From NCBI RefSeq assembly GCF_018831085.1, contig NZ_JAGPNM010000002.1:487675-551674 (forward strand): a stretch of DNA of 64,000 nt, read 5' to 3'. The position numbers and the translations under genes were made by a program. Every line of letters starts with the position of its first letter. Position 1 is the stretch's first letter. Below are positions 37,855 to 48,143 of the stretch, one piece after another. This DNA is from Rheinheimera oceanensis. Its GTDB lineage: Bacteria > Pseudomonadota > Gammaproteobacteria > Enterobacterales > Alteromonadaceae. The notes under the pieces were generated by a model, which saw only the letters and a list, made by a program, of their open reading frames with translations, did not search any database and had not been told where the DNA came from.

Positions 37855-39058
37855 TACGGCCTCCGCTGATGGCGTGCTTGCCTTTTAGCCGCACCTCAAA
37901 ATCTATCCGTAATAACAATGCGGCAGTAGCCAGCATAATAATTAAACTGCTGCCGCCAGAGCTGACAAATGGCAGCGTTAAACCTTTAGTAGGTAAAGCG
38001 CCGGTAGCCACACCAATATTTACCGCCGACTGAAAACCAATCCAGATTGCCAGCGCATAAGCTAAAAAGCCGTGGAAGCTCATATTTTTTGCCAAAGCAC
38101 GCTGGCCTATCCACAGGGCGCGGTACACCAGCATAAAAATCAGCGCTAGCAGCAGGGTTACGCCAATAAAACCAGTCTCTTCGGCGATTACGGCCAGAAT
38201 AAAATCGGTATGGGCTTCAGGCAGGTATTCCAGCTTCTGAATGCTGTTACCCAGGCCCTGACCAAACCAGCCGCCCCGGCCAAATGCCATTAACGACTGT
38301 GTTAACTGATAACCACTGCCAAAGGGATCAGCCCAGGGGTCTAAAAATGCGGTTACCCGTTTCCAGCGGTATTCGCTGTATACAATCAGTACGCCAATCG
38401 CCATTAACCCGGTAAAAATAAGGCCAAAGAACTGCCATAATTTGGCGCCTGCCAGAAACAGCAAGGCCACAGCTGTGGCAAACATCACAATTACGGTGCC
38501 TAAATCCGGCTGCATCAGCAGTAGCACCGCAAAGGCAAATAACACCAGTAAAGGTTTTAAGAAGCCTTTCAGGTTTTCGCGTACTTCTTCATGGCGCCGT
38601 ACCAGATAACTGGACAGGTAAACAAAGAAAAACAGCTTGGCAGGTTCAGCCGACTGCAAACCAATAGGGCCAATGGCTAACCAGCGGGTACTACCGTTAA
38701 CGTTACGGCCAAACAGTAATACTGCTACCAACAGCGCCAGCCCGGTAAACAGCAGCAACATATTGCTGTTGTGCCACCATTGTACCGGAATATTTAGTAC
38801 GACCAGAGCTGCAGAGAAACCCAGCCCCAGGTACACCAGATGGCGGATAGTAAAATGCAGTTCATTGCCATGCAGCCGGGCAGCAACCGGCACCGATGCG
38901 CTGGTAACCATTACCACACCCACCGCCAGAATAAGCAGCAGCAAAGTAAGAAACAGCTTGTCATAAGCGGCGCCATCATCGGCATTCCACCAACTGGTAA
39001 TAATGTGCAGCGGGTTTTGCAGCTGATTTCTCAGCGTATCCAGTGCCAGCTGTTTCAT
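37847..39058 (-). CDS. ftsW: Septal peptidoglycan polymerase FtsW
   Basis: 403 residues, SEDS family, about ten membrane helices. Typical motifs are SAEPAKLFFFVYLSSYLVRR, QPDLGTVIVM, the loop WKRVTAFLDPWADPFGSGYQL with the catalytic-type Asp, and the C-terminal PFVSSGGSSLI. It polymerises lipid II at the septum together with FtsI, whose gene is in the same operon. Confidence 0.97.
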   Translation of the reverse strand: MKQLALDTLRNQLQNPLHIITSWWNADDGAAYDKLFLTLLLLILAVGVVMVTSASVPVAARLHGNELHFTIRHLVYLGLGFSAALVVLNIPVQWWHNSNMLLLFTGLALLVAVLLFGRNVNGSTRWLAIGPIGLQSAEPAKLFFFVYLSSYLVRRHEEVRENLKGFLKPLLVLFAFAVLLLMQPDLGTVIVMFATAVALLFLAGAKLWQFFGLIFTGLMAIGVLIVYSEYRWKRVTAFLDPWADPFGSGYQLTQSLMAFGRGGWFGQGLGNSIQKLEYLPEAHTDFILAVIAEETGFIGVTLLLALIFMLVYRALWIGQRALAKNMSFHGFLAYALAIWIGFQSAVNIGVATGALPTKGLTLPFVSSGGSSLIIMLATAALLLRIDFEVRLKGKHAISGGRND

Positions 39059-40407
39059 AGCACCTCCGCCTTAACAGCGGCGGCAAACTGCTCGCCACGG
39101 TCTGCATAACTTTTAAACATATCCAGGCTGGCGCAGGCCGGTGACAGCAATACCATATCGCCGGGCGCAGCCAGCTTTGCTGCAGTTTTTACCGCTTCCT
39201 GTATGGTTTTTACCTGAATACTGCCGGCTTTAAGCGCGGCTATCGCCGGGCCGTCCTGCCCCAGTGTAATCAGCTGCTGTACATCGCTGTCTAACACCGG
39301 CTTAAGCTCGGCCATATCTGCGCCTTTACCATCACCACCGGCAATTAAAATCAGCTTACCGGTTACAGCCGGGCGCAAGCCGGCAATTGCCGCCAGCGTA
39401 GCGCCGATATTGGTGGCTTTGGAGTCGTTGATCCAGCGTACGGCGTTTTTGTCGGCCACTAAAATGCAGCGATGCGGCAAAGATACAAACTGCTTTAACG
39501 CACTGATTAAACCTGCACGGTTGGCTCCGGCAGCCAGTGCTAAGGCGCAGGCTACCAGGGCATTAAATTCGTTGTGAGCACCAAACAGTGTCATTTCGCT
39601 AACAGGTAACAGCGGTTCACCTGCCACGTTTAACCAGCGCTGACCGTCAACAACAGTAATGCCGTAGGCAGAGTCAGCCAGCTTAATACCCAGCGTATGC
39701 GCGCAGTTTTCCGGTGTGGTGGCGCTGTCGGCTAAATTAAATACCGCCAGTTGGGTATGCTGATATACCCGCTGTTTAGACGCGGCATAAGCTGCCATAT
39801 TCCGGTAGCGGTCTAAGTGATCAGCACTGACATTTAAAATGCTGCTGGCAACACTATGCAGGCCCGTTGTGGTGTCCAGCTGAAAGCTGGACAGCTCCAA
39901 CACAAAAACATCAATGCCTTGCTGAGCTATAGCATCAAGCACCGGCAAGCCGATATTGCCCGCTGCCAGTGCTTTTATACCACTGCATTTGAGCATGGCT
40001 TCTACCAGCATTGTCACGGTAGATTTACCGTTAGAGCCGGTAATGGCCACCACCGGCTTATTATTAAAGCGGGCAAATAACTCAACATCGCCCAGCAGCT
40101 CAACGCCTTGTGCCACCGCAAAACGGATAGCCGGATGTGTTGGCGATAATCCGGGGCTTAAAATAATCATGTCCATCTTGGCCAGCCGGTTGGCATCCAG
40201 CTCGCCTAAATAAATACCATCTACCTTTTCAGCGGCAATTTGTTCAATACCGGCAGGTTTGCTGCGGCTGTCCATCAGCACAGGTTTAACGCCCAGGCTT
40301 AACAAAAAACGCACAGTAGCCAGACCTGACAGGCCCAGCCCTACAACTGCAATGCGTTTTTTTGCTAAATGCTGCATCATTAAACTCTGTGTCTCCGTTA
40401 ATGTCAT
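39055..40407 (-). CDS. murD: UDP-N-acetylmuramoylalanine--D-glutamate ligase
   Basis: 450 residues. N-terminal AVVGLGLSGLATVRFLL, ATP loop ITGSNGKSTVTMLV, central NVSADHLDRY, and C-terminal LLSPACASLDMFKSYADRGEQF. It adds D-Glu to UDP-MurNAc-L-Ala. A second Met at codon 10 or 11 could be the true start. It lies 2 bp after mraY and overlaps ftsW by 4 bp. Confidence 0.97.
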   Translation of the reverse strand: MTLTETQSLMMQHLAKKRIAVVGLGLSGLATVRFLLSLGVKPVLMDSRSKPAGIEQIAAEKVDGIYLGELDANRLAKMDMIILSPGLSPTHPAIRFAVAQGVELLGDVELFARFNNKPVVAITGSNGKSTVTMLVEAMLKCSGIKALAAGNIGLPVLDAIAQQGIDVFVLELSSFQLDTTTGLHSVASSILNVSADHLDRYRNMAAYAASKQRVYQHTQLAVFNLADSATTPENCAHTLGIKLADSAYGITVVDGQRWLNVAGEPLLPVSEMTLFGAHNEFNALVACALALAAGANRAGLISALKQFVSLPHRCILVADKNAVRWINDSKATNIGATLAAIAGLRPAVTGKLILIAGGDGKGADMAELKPVLDSDVQQLITLGQDGPAIAALKAGSIQVKTIQEAVKTAAKLAAPGDMVLLSPACASLDMFKSYADRGEQFAAAVKAEVL

Positions 40408-40409
40408 CG

Positions 40410-41492
40410 TTATCTCAGTTTCAGGGTGGCCAGGCCCACCAGCACAAAGATGATGGATAAAATCCAGAACCGCACAATTACACGTGGTTCAGGCCAGCCT
40501 TTTAATTCATAGTGATGGTGAATAGGCGCCATGCGGAAAATACGCTGGCCACGCAATTTGTAAGAGCCTACCTGCAAAATTACCGACAGCGTTTCCATAA
40601 CAAAAACACCGCCCATAATAAACAGCACTATTTCCTGCCGTACCAGAATGGCAATAACGCCCAATACCGCGCCCAGCGCCAGTGAGCCCACATCGCCCAT
40701 AAACACCTGTGCCGGATAAGTGTTAAACCATAAAAAGCCCAGACCTGCGCCCACTAAAGCCGCGCACACTACTACCAGCTCACCGGCGTAGGGCAGATAA
40801 GGGATATTCAGATAACCGGAGAAATTCACGTTGCCGCTGGCGTAAGCAATAATGGCAAACGCTGACGCCACCATAATAGTAGGTACTATGGCCAGGCCAT
40901 CTAGGCCGTCGGTCAGGTTAACAGCATTGCTGGTACCGACAATGACAAAGTAACTCAGCGCAATAAACAATAAGCCCAACTGCGGCATAACGTCTTTGAG
41001 AAACGGCACCAGCAGCGCAGTTTCAGCCGGGCGCTCGGCGGTAAAATATAAAAAGGCAGCGGTAGCAATGGCAAACAGCGACTGCCAGAAGTATTTCCAG
41101 CGGGCTATCAGGCCTTTGGGATCTTTGCGGATAACTTTACGGTAATCATCTACAAAGCCAATCAGGCCGAAGCTTATCAGCACAAACAGCACTACCCAGA
41201 CGTACTTGTTATCCAGATCGGCCCATAGCAAGGTGCTTAACAGCACTGAGCCTAAGATCAGCAGCCCTCCCATGGTTGGAGTGCCTTTTTTCGAGAAATG
41301 GCTTTGCGGGCCGTCGTTACGTACCACCTGGCCAATTTGCATCAGTTGCAAACGCGCAATAAGCTTAGGCCCCAGATACAGGCTTAATAGTAATGACGTT
41401 AAAATACCCAGTATGGCGCGAAACGTCAGGTAACTGAATACATTAAAAAAGCTGTAGTATTGGGTTAAATACTCGGCCAACCAAACTAGCAT
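40410..41492 (-). CDS. mraY: Phospho-MurNAc-pentapeptide transferase
   Basis: 360 residues from the ATG at 41492, chosen for AGGAGA 6 bases upstream and the canonical MLVWLAEYL start. Polytopic, about ten helices. Cytoplasmic motifs: [30 protein letters not shown] and [12 protein letters not shown]. It makes lipid I from UDP-MurNAc-pentapeptide and undecaprenyl phosphate. It overlaps murF by 7 bp. Confidence 0.97.
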   Translation of the reverse strand: MLVWLAEYLTQYYSFFNVFSYLTFRAILGILTSLLLSLYLGPKLIARLQLMQIGQVVRNDGPQSHFSKKGTPTMGGLLILGSVLLSTLLWADLDNKYVWVVLFVLISFGLIGFVDDYRKVIRKDPKGLIARWKYFWQSLFAIATAAFLYFTAERPAETALLVPFLKDVMPQLGLLFIALSYFVIVGTSNAVNLTDGLDGLAIVPTIMVASAFAIIAYASGNVNFSGYLNIPYLPYAGELVVVCAALVGAGLGFLWFNTYPAQVFMGDVGSLALGAVLGVIAILVRQEIVLFIMGGVFVMETLSVILQVGSYKLRGQRIFRMAPIHHHYELKGWPEPRVIVRFWILSIIFVLVGLATLKLR

Positions 41493-42862
41493 GGGCTGTT
41501 CTCCTGCTGACATCTTTCTAGCAAGTCTTGCACGACTAATTCCATTTTCGCGCTACGCGAACCTTTCACTAGCAGGGTGACTTCCTGTTGTTCTGACACT
41601 ATCGGCAACAGGCGCTGTAACAGCGCCTGACGCGAACTGAAATGAGCACCTTGTCCATTGAACAAGTCACTGGCGCTCTGTGATAACACGCCAAGGGTGA
41701 ACAACAGATTAATACCTGATTTTTTTGCGTATAAACCAATCTCTTCGTGGTATAAACGGGCATCTGCGCCCAGTTCAGCCATGTCGCCTAATACCAGCAC
41801 CCGGTAGCCGGAATACGACGCCAGCAGATCAATAGCAGCCTTCACCGACTCGACATTGGCGTTGTAGGTATCGTCAATCAGCCGCAACTGCGGGTTAACC
41901 ATTTTGATATTAGTGCGGCCTTTTACGGCCTGCATTTGTGCCAGCCCCAACTGAACATCGGTCAGTGTGGCGCCAACAGCGATACAGGCTGCAGCTGCAG
42001 CCAGTGCATTAGCGACATTGTGCCGTCCGGGGATTGTCAGTTGAATAAACTGGCGGCCTGCCGGGCAAATAAGCTCAAAACCGGCACAGCCCTGTGTATC
42101 CAGTACTATGCCCTGGGCATAATAATCGGCCGGCCCGGTAGCCGAAAACTGCATTACTGTTTTGCCTTCAAGCCGTTTTAACCAGTAATCGCGGTATTCA
42201 CTGTCAGCCGGCAGTATGGCAAGGCCGTTTGCTGATAAGCCGTTAAAAATCTCGCCTTTAGCACGTGCCACACCATATACATCACCAAAGCCTTCTAAAT
42301 GCGATGCCGCAACATTGGTAATAATGGCAACATCCGGCTTAGCCAGTGAGGTGGTGTAGGCAATTTCGCCCTGATGATTTGCCCCCAGCTCCAGCACCGC
42401 ATAGTTATGTTTTTCTGTCAGGCGCAGCATAGTAAGCGGCACGCCGATGTCGTTATTAAAATTGCCCTGGGTCGATAACACCTGGCCACGGCGGCTTAAA
42501 ATAGCTGCCATCATTTCTTTAACAGTGGTTTTACCGGCACTACCGGTAACCGCAATAGTTTTGGGCGCCAGCCTGGCTTTTACCGCCGCAGCCAGTTGCC
42601 CCAGCGCCAGACGGGTGTCTTGTACCACAATCTGGCTAATAGCTTCAGATACCTGATGCTCTGTAACTACGGCAACCGCGCCTTTGGCTTTAACTTCGGC
42701 AACAAAAGCTGTGCCGTCAAAATTCGGCCCCTTTAAGGCAATAAACAACTCGCCTGCACTGATACTGCGGCTGTCGGTACTGACTGATGTTACTGTGACA
42801 TCGTCACCGTGCAGACTGCCGTTTAAAATTTCAGTTATGTCGGAACAGCGTAAGCTAATCAT
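41486..42862 (-). CDS. murF: UDP-MurNAc-tripeptide--D-Ala-D-Ala ligase
   Basis: 458 residues. ATP loop [27 protein letters not shown], and [15 protein letters not shown], all typical of MurF. It completes the UDP-MurNAc-pentapeptide with the dipeptide made by Ddl. It overlaps murE by 4 bp. Confidence 0.97.
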   Translation of the reverse strand: MISLRCSDITEILNGSLHGDDVTVTSVSTDSRSISAGELFIALKGPNFDGTAFVAEVKAKGAVAVVTEHQVSEAISQIVVQDTRLALGQLAAAVKARLAPKTIAVTGSAGKTTVKEMMAAILSRRGQVLSTQGNFNNDIGVPLTMLRLTEKHNYAVLELGANHQGEIAYTTSLAKPDVAIITNVAASHLEGFGDVYGVARAKGEIFNGLSANGLAILPADSEYRDYWLKRLEGKTVMQFSATGPADYYAQGIVLDTQGCAGFELICPAGRQFIQLTIPGRHNVANALAAAAACIAVGATLTDVQLGLAQMQAVKGRTNIKMVNPQLRLIDDTYNANVESVKAAIDLLASYSGYRVLVLGDMAELGADARLYHEEIGLYAKKSGINLLFTLGVLSQSASDLFNGQGAHFSSRQALLQRLLPIVSEQQEVTLLVKGSRSAKMELVVQDLLERCQQENSPC

Positions 42863-44316
42863 AATGACATCTCCGCAACCAGTTGCTGCAAATAAGCGCG
42901 CTCGTCGTACTGGCGAACTTCTGCGCCAATAATCTGTACTGTTTCGTGTCCTTTACCGGCAACCAGAACAATGTCGCCGGGCTGCGCACTGGCCAGCGCC
43001 AGCTTAATGGCGGCTTTACGATCTGGCTCTATCTGGTAACTGGCGTCCGGGCTCATGCCGGCGGCAATTTCTTCGCAAATTGCCACAACCTCTTCGCTGC
43101 GCGGATTATCGGCGGTAATAATAATATGGTCGGCAAACAACTCTGCCAGTTGGCCCATTAGCGGCCGTTTACCACGATCTCTGTCACCACCGCAGCCAAA
43201 TACGCACCACAGGCGGCTGGCACAGTGCATACGCAGTGACTGTAATGCCTGCTGCAGTGCGTCAGGCGTGTGGGCATAATCAATAACAGCAGTAAACTGC
43301 TGTGGAAAAACAAACTGTTCCATCCGCCCTGGCACAGCTTTTAACTGCCCGGCTGCGGCAATAAGGCTATTCAGCGGCTGGCCCAGCATGTGCAGGGCGC
43401 CAATAGCGGCCAGCACGTTCTGAATATTAAACTCACCCAGCAGTGGCAGTTGCAGGCTGAAGTCACCTAAATGGCTGCTAAGACGGACCTGATAGCCATT
43501 TACCGTTGGTACCACATCTGAATACGCCAGATAACGCTCAAAGCCGTTACAGTCTTCTGCTTTGCCATAGACAAACAGCGGATTGACACACTGTGCCGCC
43601 AAAGCACGGCCAAATTCATCAGAAACATTAATAACTGCTGTCTGGCTCAGTTCCGGTTTAAATAACAAAGCTTTGGCTGCACCGTATTCGGCCATAGTGC
43701 CGTGGTAATCAAGATGATCGCGTGTCAGGTTGGTAAACACCGCCACATTAAAATGTAAACCGGCAACCCGTTGTTGTACTAACGCATGGGATGACACTTC
43801 CATCGCTGCCAGTTTAACGCCCGATCGAACAAATTCGGCCAGAATACGTTGTAAATCAACAAAGTGTGGTGTGGTATTAGGTAAGGTTGTCAACTGTTGG
43901 TAATAGCCATACCCCAGAGTACCGATAACCGCAGCATTAGTAGCCAGCAATTCTGCCAGTTGATTAATAAAAAACGCTATGCTGGATTTACCGTTAGTAC
44001 CGGTAATACCCACCAGTTGCAGTTGTGCAGCCGGTTGCTGATAAAACGCGCCAACCAGTTGCGGCAGTATTTGAGTTAACTGCGGTAACACCAGAATGCG
44101 TTCGTCGGTGTAGCTGCCGTTGTCAGTTAATACCAGGGCAGCTCCCTGCGCCAGCGCTTTGCTGATAAACTGGCTGCCATGCTGCTGCACGCCAGGTATA
44201 GCCAGAAACACATCACCGGCACCCACTTTGCGGCTATCCAACTGTAATTGTTGCACCTGAACATCGGGAGCACTGATATTATAAGCAGCTAACCAGCTGC
44301 GGGCATTAACCGGCAT
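42859..44316 (-). CDS. murE: UDP-MurNAc-L-Ala-D-Glu--meso-DAP ligase
   Basis: 485 residues. The ATP loop is GITGTNGKSSIAFFI, with Ser-Ser where most homologues have Thr-Thr or Thr-Ser. The motif DNPR (TADNPRSEE) indicates meso-diaminopimelate rather than lysine as substrate, as expected for a Gram-negative wall. The carbamylated-lysine region is LTRDHLDYHGTMAEYGAAKALLF. It overlaps ftsI by 11 bp and murF by 4 bp. Confidence 0.96.
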   Translation of the reverse strand: MPVNARSWLAAYNISAPDVQVQQLQLDSRKVGAGDVFLAIPGVQQHGSQFISKALAQGAALVLTDNGSYTDERILVLPQLTQILPQLVGAFYQQPAAQLQLVGITGTNGKSSIAFFINQLAELLATNAAVIGTLGYGYYQQLTTLPNTTPHFVDLQRILAEFVRSGVKLAAMEVSSHALVQQRVAGLHFNVAVFTNLTRDHLDYHGTMAEYGAAKALLFKPELSQTAVINVSDEFGRALAAQCVNPLFVYGKAEDCNGFERYLAYSDVVPTVNGYQVRLSSHLGDFSLQLPLLGEFNIQNVLAAIGALHMLGQPLNSLIAAAGQLKAVPGRMEQFVFPQQFTAVIDYAHTPDALQQALQSLRMHCASRLWCVFGCGGDRDRGKRPLMGQLAELFADHIIITADNPRSEEVVAICEEIAAGMSPDASYQIEPDRKAAIKLALASAQPGDIVLVAGKGHETVQIIGAEVRQYDERAYLQQLVAEMSL

Positions 44317-46057
44317 TGCGGCCTCCCGTTACGGCAGAGAGTTTAGGCTGGCTGTTGCTATCCGGGGCCAGGTTAAGTAGTTGCATGGTTGCCCCCATAA
44401 TATTGGCAAACACCGGGGCAGCAATTTCGCCGCCGTGATAAAAATCACCTGCTGGTTCGTTAATTACCACGACACATGCCAGCCTGGGGTTAGACACCGG
44501 GCCAACGCCAGCGAATGAAGCAACGTAGTCATCACCGTAGCCACCGGCTATAGCTTTACGTGCAGTACCCGTTTTACCACCAACACGGTAACCCTTAACC
44601 TGCGCACGGGTGGCAGTGCCGCCCGGCATAATATTAGCTTCCATCATTTCCAGCATGGCGGCAGCATGCTCGGGGGCCAGCACTTGCTCGCCCGGATGAG
44701 GCTGATCTGATTTTAAAATAGTCAGCGGCCGGCTGATGCCGCCATTGGCCATAGTGGCATACACCTTTGCCAGCTGGGCTGCGGTAACTGACAAGCCATA
44801 ACCGAAAGATAAGGTGGCACGCTCAAAGTCGGACCAGCGCCGGCGATGGCTTAACATGCCACCACTTTCGCCATTCAGGCCAAGGCCGGTATCTATGCCC
44901 AACCCCATATTGGCGTACAGGCCAATAACATGCTCTACCGGCATATCCAGCACCAGTTTACTGACACCAATATTGCTTGATTTCTGGATAATACCGGTCA
45001 GGCTGAGGTTGTTATAGTTGTTGGCATCGCGCACCCAGCTACCGCCAATGCGCATATAGCCCGGCGACGTATTAACAACCTCATTTAGTTTGGCTGAGCC
45101 AAACTCCAATGCACTTAATACTGCCAGCGGCTTCATGGTTGAACCTGGTTCAAAGGTGTCGGCAATGGCGCGGTTACGAAACAGGTAAGACGGTGTATTA
45201 CGCCGGTTGTTAGGGTTAAACGATGGGCTGTTTACCATCGCCAGCACTTCACCGGTTAATACATCCACCACTATAGCTGAGCCTGAAGTTGCACCATGTG
45301 CCAGTACGGCTTTTTTCAGCTCGCGGTACGTTACCGACTGAATACGCTGATCAATACTTAACTGCACATTACCCGGCGCCTGCGCCTGGGCCCGCTCAAT
45401 CACTTCTATTTCCCGGCCTTTGGCATCTTTACGGAAAACTTTGCGCCCGGCAGTACCGGTTAACAGCTCATCAAAGCGTTTTTCAATACCTTCTACGCCA
45501 ACGTCATCAACATTGGTAAAGCCCAGCAGTTGCGCGGTAACTTCGCCTGCCGGGTAATAGCGGCGTGATTCCTGACGAAAATAAATACCCGGTACTTTGA
45601 GTTTTTTCACATAGTCGACTACTGCCGGATTAACCTGACGTTGCAGGTAAACAAAACGGCGCTGCGGGTTGTCGCCAATCCGGCTTAGTAACTGTGCCGG
45701 TGTCAGTTGCAGTATTTCTGCCAGGGCATGCCAGCGCCGCTCATCGGCTGCGGCATTGCGCTCGATAACCACTTTGGGATCAGCCCAGATAGCCTCAACC
45801 CCAACACTAACGGCAAGTTCTTCACCGTTACGGTCAACTATCATGCCGCGCAGCACGCTGTTAGACTCTACCCGCAGGCTGCGGGCATCGCCCTGGCTTA
45901 CCAGCATGTCTGGCTCTATTACCTGTAGCCAGGCAGCACGTACTACCAGGGCGGTAAATACGGCAGTTAAACTCAGCAGCACAAAAGCAAAACGCCAGCC
46001 CAACACTGAAGGTGATGTTCTGGCTTTAGCCTGAGGTACTTTCTTTGCCCGGCTCAT
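44306..46057 (-). CDS. ftsI: Septal transpeptidase FtsI (PBP3)
   Basis: 583 residues. One N-terminal membrane helix (about 22-45), a pedestal domain, then the transpeptidase with the S306-x2-K309 motif (GSTMK), SSN in KSSNIG and the KTG triad in GGKTGTARKA. It cross-links septal peptidoglycan with FtsW. It is a target of beta-lactams such as aztreonam in relatives. It overlaps ftsL by 4 bp. Confidence 0.97.
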   Translation of the reverse strand: MSRAKKVPQAKARTSPSVLGWRFAFVLLSLTAVFTALVVRAAWLQVIEPDMLVSQGDARSLRVESNSVLRGMIVDRNGEELAVSVGVEAIWADPKVVIERNAAADERRWHALAEILQLTPAQLLSRIGDNPQRRFVYLQRQVNPAVVDYVKKLKVPGIYFRQESRRYYPAGEVTAQLLGFTNVDDVGVEGIEKRFDELLTGTAGRKVFRKDAKGREIEVIERAQAQAPGNVQLSIDQRIQSVTYRELKKAVLAHGATSGSAIVVDVLTGEVLAMVNSPSFNPNNRRNTPSYLFRNRAIADTFEPGSTMKPLAVLSALEFGSAKLNEVVNTSPGYMRIGGSWVRDANNYNNLSLTGIIQKSSNIGVSKLVLDMPVEHVIGLYANMGLGIDTGLGLNGESGGMLSHRRRWSDFERATLSFGYGLSVTAAQLAKVYATMANGGISRPLTILKSDQPHPGEQVLAPEHAAAMLEMMEANIMPGGTATRAQVKGYRVGGKTGTARKAIAGGYGDDYVASFAGVGPVSNPRLACVVVINEPAGDFYHGGEIAAPVFANIMGATMQLLNLAPDSNSQPKLSAVTGGRNAG

Positions 46058-46362
46058 GGCTGTGTCACCGCGACATCCCGCTCACCGGCAGGACGTAACA
46101 TTTGTAATTTATTGCGGGCGATATCTTCTACCCGGCTGTGCTCAGACAACGCCCGTTGCTCCAGCAGCAGGTTGCGCCATTCAATATCCAGCTGATCGCG
46201 TTGCTGGTACAAACCGTCCTGCGCTATGGTGAGCTGCCGGTTTAAATGGGCAAAATGCACCACTGTCAATGCCGAGGCAATACAGGCCAGCAGCAACAGC
46301 GCCAGCCACTTTTGTGCCCGCCAGTCCTGGCCAATTAAGCGATGTAGGCTGATATTACTCAT
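46054..46362 (-). CDS. ftsL: Cell division protein FtsL
   Basis: 102 residues. A short cytoplasmic tail and one membrane helix (about 19-36) precede a periplasmic coiled coil rich in Leu, Gln and Glu ([20 protein letters not shown]...). It pairs with FtsB and FtsQ. It overlaps rsmH by 8 bp and ftsI by 4 bp. Sequence conservation is low in this family, so the call relies strongly on position. Confidence 0.92.
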   Translation of the reverse strand: MSNISLHRLIGQDWRAQKWLALLLLACIASALTVVHFAHLNRQLTIAQDGLYQQRDQLDIEWRNLLLEQRALSEHSRVEDIARNKLQMLRPAGERDVAVTQP

Positions 46363-47299
46363 GACGCTGCTTCTCGGCTATGCGTAGCACTGCGCTACGC
46401 GCTCTGGGGTTGGCTTCAAGCTCTTGCTCAGATGGCATAATGGCTTTACCAATCAACGTAAGCGCAGTGCGCTGTTGCATTTGAGCCGCTGTCAGCGGTA
46501 TACCGCGAGGTACAGGTTCACCTTTGGCATGGCGGCGCATAAACTGTTTAACCAGCCGATCTTCCAGTGAATGAAAACTGATCACCACCAGGCGGCCGCC
46601 GGGTTTTAGCACCTGCATGGCAGCTTGTAAGGCCAGGTTTACTTGTTCCAGCTCACTGTTAATGTAAATACGGATCGCCTGAAAGCTGCGCGTAGCCGGA
46701 TGTTTTTTCTCTTTATTGCTTTTGGGCACGCTGTCACTTATCAGTTTTGCCAGCTGTGCCGTACGGGTTATTTGCGTTTCTGCACGCGCAGCCACTATGG
46801 CCTGCGCTATACGCCAGGCAAACTTTTCTTCGCCGTATTCCCGCAAAACAAAACTGATGTCCTCTACATCAGCCTCAGCCAGCCATTTGGCAGCACTGAT
46901 GCCTGAGCTTGGGTCCATCCGCATATCCAGCGGGCCGTCGCGCATAAAACTAAAACCACGATCAGCGTCGTCCAGTTGTGGGGAGGACACACCAAGATCG
47001 AGTAAAATGCCATCGAGTGCACCGTTGATGTGCAACTGCTCAGCGATAGTTGCCAGGGCGGCAAAGGGGCTGTGGGTGATATGAAAGCGGGGGTCTGCCT
47101 TAAGTGGCTCGGCAGCGGCTATCGCGGTGGGGTCGCGATCTATAGCAAATAAACGGCCTTGCGGGCCCAATAAAGATAAAATAGCCCGGCTGTGGCCACC
47201 GCGGCCGAAAGTACCGTCAAGGTAGCAGCCGTCTGGTTTTATTGCTAGCCCGTCCAGTGCTTCTTGCAGCAGAACGGAAATATGCGCCACAGTAGTCAT
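46355..47299 (-). CDS. rsmH: 16S rRNA m4C1402 methyltransferase
   Basis: 314 residues from the ATG at 47299, one base after the mraZ stop. A frame start at 47344 overlaps mraZ and is less likely. SAM-binding motif [36 protein letters not shown], and the C-terminal [17 protein letters not shown] are diagnostic. It methylates N4 of C1402 in the ribosomal P site, with RsmI (also in this window) adding the 2'-O-methyl group to the same base. Confidence 0.97.
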   Translation of the reverse strand: MTTVAHISVLLQEALDGLAIKPDGCYLDGTFGRGGHSRAILSLLGPQGRLFAIDRDPTAIAAAEPLKADPRFHITHSPFAALATIAEQLHINGALDGILLDLGVSSPQLDDADRGFSFMRDGPLDMRMDPSSGISAAKWLAEADVEDISFVLREYGEEKFAWRIAQAIVAARAETQITRTAQLAKLISDSVPKSNKEKKHPATRSFQAIRIYINSELEQVNLALQAAMQVLKPGGRLVVISFHSLEDRLVKQFMRRHAKGEPVPRGIPLTAAQMQQRTALTLIGKAIMPSEQELEANPRARSAVLRIAEKQRHE

Positions 47300-47300
47300 T

Positions 47301-47765
47301 TTACAGTGCAAAATCCTGTAATCGCTCTGACAATTCAACATCACCGGCCTGAGCTTGCTCTAATGCGATATCTGCAGTAAGCCGCTCATGCCAGGCAGTT
47401 TCATCCCAGATTTCAAATTTATTTAACTGGCCAACCAAGCGGATACCTTTGGTCAGGCCAGCGTGTTGCCTAAGCGGAGCAGGCAATAAAATACGGCCAC
47501 TTTTGTCCATATCGCAATCAGTAGCATTACCCAGCAGTACGCGCTGTAAGCGGCGCTCCTGCGGATTTAAGCTGGACAGGCGTTTCAGTTTTTCTTCTAT
47601 TTCTTCCCACTCTGCCAACGGGTACAACAATAAGCAGGGGTCGTGCAGGTCAATTGTACAGATCAGATGGCCCTGACAATCAGACAGCAGAAATTCGCGG
47701 TAGCGCGCGGGTAGCGCTAACCGGCCTTTCTCGTCCAGTGTCAACGTAAATGAGCCACGAAACAT
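47301..47765 (-). CDS. mraZ: Transcriptional regulator MraZ
   Basis: 154 residues, two SpoVT/AbrB-type swapped-hairpin domains. The first is [22 protein letters not shown] and the second [26 protein letters not shown]. The protein forms rings that bind TGGGN repeats in its own promoter and represses the operon in E. coli. Four such boxes lie 45-79 bp upstream. First gene of the division/cell-wall cluster. Confidence 0.97.
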   Translation of the reverse strand: MFRGSFTLTLDEKGRLALPARYREFLLSDCQGHLICTIDLHDPCLLLYPLAEWEEIEEKLKRLSSLNPQERRLQRVLLGNATDCDMDKSGRILLPAPLRQHAGLTKGIRLVGQLNKFEIWDETAWHERLTADIALEQAQAGDVELSERLQDFAL

Positions 47766-47809
47766 TAAGCTTCCTGAGTATGTTATTTAACAGCTTTGGC
47801 TTACGGGTA

Positions 47810-47844
47810 ACCCAATTTGATCCACTATTACCCACAAATCCCCA
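47810..47844 (-). promoter_or_regulatory. MraZ operator: four boxes at 10-bp spacing
   Basis: On the reverse strand, TGGGG (47844-47840), TGGGT (47834-47830), TGGAT (47824-47820) and TGGGT (47814-47810), each separated by exactly 5 bases. This is the known MraZ-box arrangement (TGGGN repeated once per helical turn). They start about 10 bp downstream of the -10 element, so bound MraZ would block initiation or escape. Confidence 0.9.
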
Positions 47845-47853
47845 CAATGATAC

Positions 47854-47883
47854 AGTTTAGGGTGCCCCTTTCCCCCTTGTCAA
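47854..47883 (-). promoter_or_regulatory. mraZ operon promoter
   Basis: On the reverse strand a perfect -35 TTGACA (47883-47878), an 18-bp spacer and -10 TAAACT (47859-47854). The spacer is G-rich. It lies directly upstream of the MraZ boxes and probably drives much of the mraZ-ftsZ cluster. Confidence 0.8.
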
Positions 47884-48143
47884 GGTAAAAACAGCGTGTA
47901 TTGATCGATTGCAACCACAGTAAAAACAAGTGCTGTAGCAAAGGTGATGATTTTGGTGGAAAAAAGTGGAGCGTCGATCAGGCAGTGAGATCAAGCCAGC
48001 ACAAACATAGCCAGGCTGATATTGTATTAGTGCTTTTTGCAACAGTGACTTGCCAAGTCAGAATAAATTATTCAATACTGAAGCTAAGTATTAATAACAA
48101 ATTCCCGCTCACTGTAGCAGCCGGCAAAAAGGAAGATCGTATT

